Positions 60,350 through 64,000 of a DNA stretch of 64,000 nucleotides are shown one piece after another. Position 1 is the stretch's first letter. Every line of letters starts with the position of its first letter. The stretch comes from Alphaproteobacteria bacterium (GTDB taxonomy: Bacteria > Pseudomonadota > Alphaproteobacteria > JAAEOK01). The translations under genes were made by a program, and so were the position numbers. The DNA is taken from assembly GCA_024244705.1 (NCBI GenBank), contig JAAEOK010000064.1, positions 81,349 to 145,348 of the forward strand, given 5' to 3'. The notes beneath the pieces were generated by a model. It saw only the letters and a list, made by a program, of their open reading frames with translations, searched no databases and had not been told where the DNA came from.

Positions 60350-61948
60350 GTGCGCCCGCAACGTTCGATCGGCCTGATCGGCCTGACCTTTATCGCAATC
60401 AGCGGTATGCTCGGTTCGGGCTGGCTCTTCGTACCCCTCTTCGTCAGTCAACTCGCCGGCCCGGCGGGAATACTGTCGTGGTTGATCGGCGGCATGGTGA
60501 TGTTGCTGATCGCGCTTTGCTACGCCGAGATCGGCGCCATGTTGCCGGTCTCCGGCGCGTTGGCGCGTGTTCCCTTGTTCAGTCACGGCAATGTGGTCAG
60601 CGCCGCGATGGGTTGAGTGGCGTGGGTCGGTTACGCGACCATGGCCCCGATCGACGTGCTGGCGATCCTCAAATACCTCGGCCCGGCGATACCGTTCATC
60701 TTCTCCGCGACCGACACAGCATCCGGCACCGCCGATCTTTCGGCGGCCGGCGTTGCATTCGCCGTCGCCCTGCTCGGCGCGATGGTCATCATCAACGCCA
60801 TCGGTGTCCGCTTCCTGACCGCGATCAATACCAGCCTGACCTGGTTCAAGATCGCCGCGCCCGTCGCCATCGCCGGAGCCATCATTGTTACCCATTTCGA
60901 TCCGTCCAATTTTTCCTCTCACGGATTCGCCCCTCAAGGCTTCGATGGCGTCATGGCGGCCGTCTCGGGCGGCGGCGTGGTCTTCGCCTTCATCGGGTTT
61001 CGCCACGTCATCGATCTTGCCGGGGAAGCCCGCAATCCGCAGTGGACGATCCCGATCGCGCTTACCGGTTCGGTTGTGGTCGGCACCGTGATCTACGGCG
61101 CAATGCAGATCGCCTTCGTCGGCGGCATCCCCGCGACCGAACTTTCCAAGGGCTGGGCCGGTCTCAGCATCAATCATCTCTACGGTCCCTTCGCCGCCAT
61201 CGCCATGGCGATCGGCCTGCCCTGGCTGATGGCGGTGATTTACGGCAGCGCTGTCATATCACCATTCAGCAGCGCGCTTGTTGCCGTCGGTTCCAATGCG
61301 CGGCTCGCGATGGCGCTGGCCCGCAGTGGGTTCTTCCCCGGTTTCGTCGCCCGGCTGTCGGACCGTGGCGTGCCGTTCTATGGATTGCTGGTGAATTTCG
61401 CGGCCGGCGCAATGTTGGTGTTCATGTTGGACCTGCCCGCGCTGGTCGCCCTCAATGGCGCCGCCGTCGTCGTCTCCTTCCTGGTCGGCCCGGTGGCGCT
61501 TTATGCGCTGCGGCTGCAAATCCCCGAACGCCCCCGAAAAATGCGGGTGCCGGTGGTGCGAATTTTCTCGGGCGTGTGTTTCGTTCTCTCGACCTACGTG
61601 GTCTATTGGAGCGGCTGGCAAACGATAAGCGTCCTTGGCTTGACGCTCGCGGCCGGAGTGGTCCTGTTCCTTGTCCTGCGCTTGTTTGGCGGCGCCGAAG
61701 CGCGTCCCGCGCTCGATCTCAGCCAATCCTACTGGGTGGCGGTGTTTTTGGCCGCGATGGGTGTGATCTCTTATCTTGGCGATTTCGGCGGCGGCACCGG
61801 AACGATCCCGCCCGGCTGGGATCTCGCGCTGATCGCAGCGCTGAGCTGTTCGATTTTCGTCTGGGCGATCCGGTCGCGCCTATCCGACGACCGGGCCAGG
61901 GCTAAGATCGAAGAGGTCGAGAACGCCCCCGACGCGGCTAAAGACTGA
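60350..61948 (+). pseudogene. APC-family permease, interrupted by an in-frame TGA
   Basis: This locus encodes an amino acid/polyamine/organocation permease with about 12 helices, such as SIGLIGLTFIAISGMLGSGW at the start. The frame is broken by TGA at 60614-60616 (SAAMG-stop-VAWVGY). The paralogue at 62431-63888 reads AALGWSAWVGY at this place, so a TGG codon became TGA by one base change. The frame is intact on both sides (the downstream part runs 443 codons to 61948). GTG at 60350 is likely the start, aligning with the ATG of the second copy. Unless read through, only an 88-residue fragment would be made. The substrate is unknown. Confidence 0.82.
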
Positions 61949-62081
61949 CCTACCCGACCGTCGATGCTAACATTCCCGTGTTTCCGTTACCGGATTGGTG
62001 CGACCAGGTAGACGGCGAAACCAGGTGCGCCATGCCATTGAGGATTCCGACACCCGATTCGGCAACGGCCATGGAGTGAGC

Positions 62082-62227
62082 ATGCGCCTCGATCGATCGA
62101 TTGGCCTGATCGGTCTCACCTTCGTCGCGCTGAGCGGCATGCTCGGCTCGGGCTGGCTGTTCGTCCCCCTGTTCGTCAGCCAATTGGCCGGACCGGCTGG
62201 AATCCTGTCATGGGTCATCGGCGCCGG
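62082..62227 (+). pseudogene. APC permease N-terminal fragment, cut by rearrangement
   Basis: ATG at 62082 opens a copy of the same permease N-terminus (RSIGLIGLTFVALSGMLGSG to GILSWVIGA, about 47 residues). Homology to the neighbouring permease stops at about 62225. After this the plus strand is antisense to a glutathione S-transferase N-terminus. GGAG lies just ahead of the ATG. The missing body of this gene is on the opposite strand at 62431-63888. Confidence 0.82.
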
Positions 62228-62336
62228 CCAGGATATCGACCGTGACCGGTTCGAACGGAATGCAAAGCTGGGTCAATGGCAAGCGCGCTTTGTAGCCGTT
62301 GCCCGAATCGAGATAGTCATAAAGCTTCAGTCCCAT
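62208..62336 (-). pseudogene. Glutathione S-transferase N-terminal fragment
   Basis: ATG at 62336 encodes MGLKLYDYLDSGNGYKARL, then LTQLCIPFEPVTVDILAG, the thioredoxin-like N-terminus of a GST. It breaks at about 62222-62228, where GST sequence meets the permease fragment, and ends at a chance stop (62208). The rest of the GST is not in the window. It lies 95 bases downstream of the permease body on the same strand, as expected if both were inverted together. Confidence 0.78.
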
Positions 62337-62430
62337 GTCACCTCATGGTCGGCTGCACGGCCGGCGGAAGTCGTTGCCGCGCAACCAAGTCGCCTCCAAC
62401 TGTCGATAGCGGTCGGTCATCACTCGGTCG

Positions 62431-63888
62431 TCAGGTTTGGTTCAAGTCCTGATTCAGCCATTGCTTCTGATCCTCATCGATTTCGAGGTCGGGCGCGGTC
62501 AGAGCCGTGCGAATATTGGAACGGGCTGCATCATCGGGCAGCCTCGACTTGACCGCCCAGAAGAAGAAAACGAACCCGACCACGATTAGGACCCATACGC
62601 CCATACCCCATTCGATGATTCCGAGCCCGCCGCCGAACGCGCCGAGATACGAGATCAGCCCCATGACGAGAATATAGGGCCACAACCACATCGACTCGCG
62701 CAGATCGAGCTGCGGCCGGGTCGCCGGATCGGCGAGCAGCCGCATGATGGTGAACAGGATGAGGCCGAAGGCCAAGGCCATGCCAAGGAACCACAAGGTA
62801 TTCCAGCCGCTCCAATAAAGGATCAAAGTCGCCAAGATGAACGCCGCGCAGGCTACGCCGCGGGCTCGCGGCAGCCGGAAATGGCGAGGCATATTTGGGG
62901 CCTGCAGGCGCAGGGCATAGAGAGCGACGGGGCCAATCGTAAACGACAGGACGATCGCCGACGAGTTAAGCGATACCAAGGATTCGAGGTGGACGAAAAT
63001 CAGAAGAATTACTCCCGCGGCCAGATTGATGAGCAGTCCGTTGACGGGCACGCCACGCGATGACAGGTTGGCAACGAGTTTCGGAAAGAAGCCGTTTTCC
63101 GCCAGCGCCTTGGCCAGACGGGCGTTGGAACCGGTCGCGACCAGCCCGCCGCCGAAGGGTGCGAGGACGGCGCTGCCGTAGATCGCCGCCATCAGCCAGG
63201 GCACCCCGACCGCCATCGCTATTGCCTCGAAGGCTCCGTAGTGCGTCGGAAACTTGATATTGTCCCAGCCGTTCGCCAAGGCCGCGGGCGACAAGCTGCC
63301 GACGAAGGCCGCTTGGACGACCAGGTAGACGCCGAGGCAGATGATGACCGAGCCGATCAGGGCGACCGGGATCGTTCGTTGCGGATTTCGGGTCTCGCCT
63401 GCCATGTCGATCGCGTGGCGAAAGCCGATAAAAGCAAAGACGACCCCGCCGCTGGCCACGCCGGCCAGTATGCCGCGTAATCCGAACGGCGCGAATTCGT
63501 GAGCCATGAAGTTGCCGAATTCGAAGCGGTTGAACGCTAGCGCCAGCGCCACGACCAGCGGCGCGCCAACCTTGAACCAGGTGAGGCCTGTATTCACCGC
63601 GGCGAAGAACCGAACGCCGAACAAATTGATGACGATCATCACAACGAGAATCAGAAATGCCATCGCATAGCCGCCGAGCGAGAGCTGGATGGCGTCCTGT
63701 CCCAGCGGCGGTCCGGCGGCGTAAATGAAGGGAATCTGCGGCCCGAGATACCTGAGCATGGCCAGTGTTTCGATCGGCGCCGCTGTGCTGTAGCCAACCC
63801 AGGCCGACCATCCGAGCGCGGCACTGACGACATTGCCGTGGCTCAGCCACGGAATCCGCCCTAGGGCCAATCGACATTCAGGATTCAT
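62431..63888 (-). pseudogene. APC permease body lacking its N-terminus
   Basis: A 485-residue frame covers the APC permease from RIPWLSHGNVVSAALGWSAW to the C-terminus. It aligns along its length with the plus-strand permease at 60.3-61.9 kb. It lacks the first two helices: about 47 residues lie on the plus strand at 62082 and about 20 more are missing. The apparent ATG at 63888 lies at the edge of an insertion element. The protein may be translated but is unlikely to fold as a full transporter. Confidence 0.82.
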
Positions 63889-64000
63889 TTTTGCGGTGAT
63901 GTGTGATTCATAGGCCTCCAGATTCGATGATCTGGAGGCCGACGGATGAACAAGCGATATGAACTGACACCCGATCAGTGGCGGCGTATCGAGGATCTTG
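63889..64000 (+). mobile_element. IS5-family element, left end (truncated by window)
   Basis: Non-coding sequence with GTGTGATTCAT is followed by a perfect 11-bp hairpin, GGCCTCCAGAT and ATCTGGAGGCC (63912-63922, 63929-63939). Next is an ATG at 63945 encoding NKRYELTPDQWRRIEDL, the usual start of IS5-family transposases. The exact left end is not certain (about 63889-63900). Confidence 0.72.
63945..64000 (+). CDS. IS5-family transposase, N-terminal fragment at window edge
   Basis: Only 18 codons are visible (MNKRYELTPDQWRRIEDL). The LTPDQWRRIEDL segment matches the start of IS5/IS427-group transposases as recalled from the family. The catalytic DDE residues lie beyond the window. An 11-bp hairpin in front of the start may limit translation from read-through transcripts. 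Confidence 0.68.

Noticed and set aside
60614..60616. TGA codon read as selenocysteine or tryptophan
   Set aside because: No selenocysteine insertion hairpin is evident, permeases of this family do not use it, and all other genes use TGA as a normal stop.

Overview
The window is about 64 kb of GC-rich chromosomal DNA from an alphaproteobacterium, most plausibly a Rhodospirillales-like lineage. The evidence is a set of alphaproteobacterial signature families (DUF2849 and DUF934 in a sulfur operon, a DUF3035 lipoprotein, DUF3775, a two-subunit M16 peptidase pair, a PmtA-type methyltransferase) and a SAM-II riboswitch. No rRNA, tRNA, CRISPR array or prophage was found. The species cannot be named from the sequence alone.

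Layout. 1-21 kb is mostly housekeeping: lpxK (5' partial), an M23 peptidase, xseA, purD, a TlpA-like thioredoxin, tadA, an inserted MarR/membrane-protein module, rluB, rsmD, an SGNH protein, mutL, pgi, two M16 peptidases, a DUF3035 lipoprotein, lspA, ileS, ribF and a MaoC hydratase. At 21.2-22.1 kb a CRP-type regulator lies next to a predicted small RNA. The sRNA has a CRP-type box centred 41.5 bp upstream of the predicted start, four UCCCCU motifs (three in hairpin loops) and a strong terminator.

22.8-29.3 kb is one minus-strand operon, cysG-DUF2849-cysI-DUF934-cysH-rhodanese-metZ. It starts with a SAM-II riboswitch followed by an intrinsic terminator and a possible antiterminator, so the end product SAM probably controls the route from activated sulfate to homocysteine.

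29.5-38.5 kb is mixed metabolism and signalling: PmtA-like methyltransferase, RidA and DadA-like oxidase, a stand-alone T4-Pnkp-like phosphatase, a class III adenylate cyclase with TPRs, quinone reductase, an Asp/Glu racemase-family enzyme, SlyD-type FKBP and an EamA transporter. 38.5-47.7 kb (minus strand) holds an enoyl-CoA hydratase, a class V aminotransferase, a complete dipeptide-type ABC transporter (dppFDCBA order on the plus axis) and an FAD-dependent amine oxidase, which suggests uptake and breakdown of peptides or amines.

48.2-57.9 kb (plus strand) is a cell-envelope region: a peptidoglycan-binding protein, a small secreted protein, a 1465-residue secreted protein made of nine to ten repeats with paired cysteines plus four Cys-rich modules, a duplicated helical cytosolic protein, a YcbB-type L,D-transpeptidase, a Tat-exported YcbK-type protein and a 58-residue membrane peptide. 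58-60.2 kb holds creatinase, an SRPBCC-like protein and DUF3775.

The right end (60.3-64 kb) is decaying. One APC permease has an in-frame TGA. A second permease is split by an inversion that also truncated a glutathione S-transferase gene, and an IS5-family element lies at the outer breakpoint.

The most interesting items are the CRP-linked multi-loop sRNA, the SAM-II attenuator over the whole sulfur operon and the giant Cys-repeat envelope protein.
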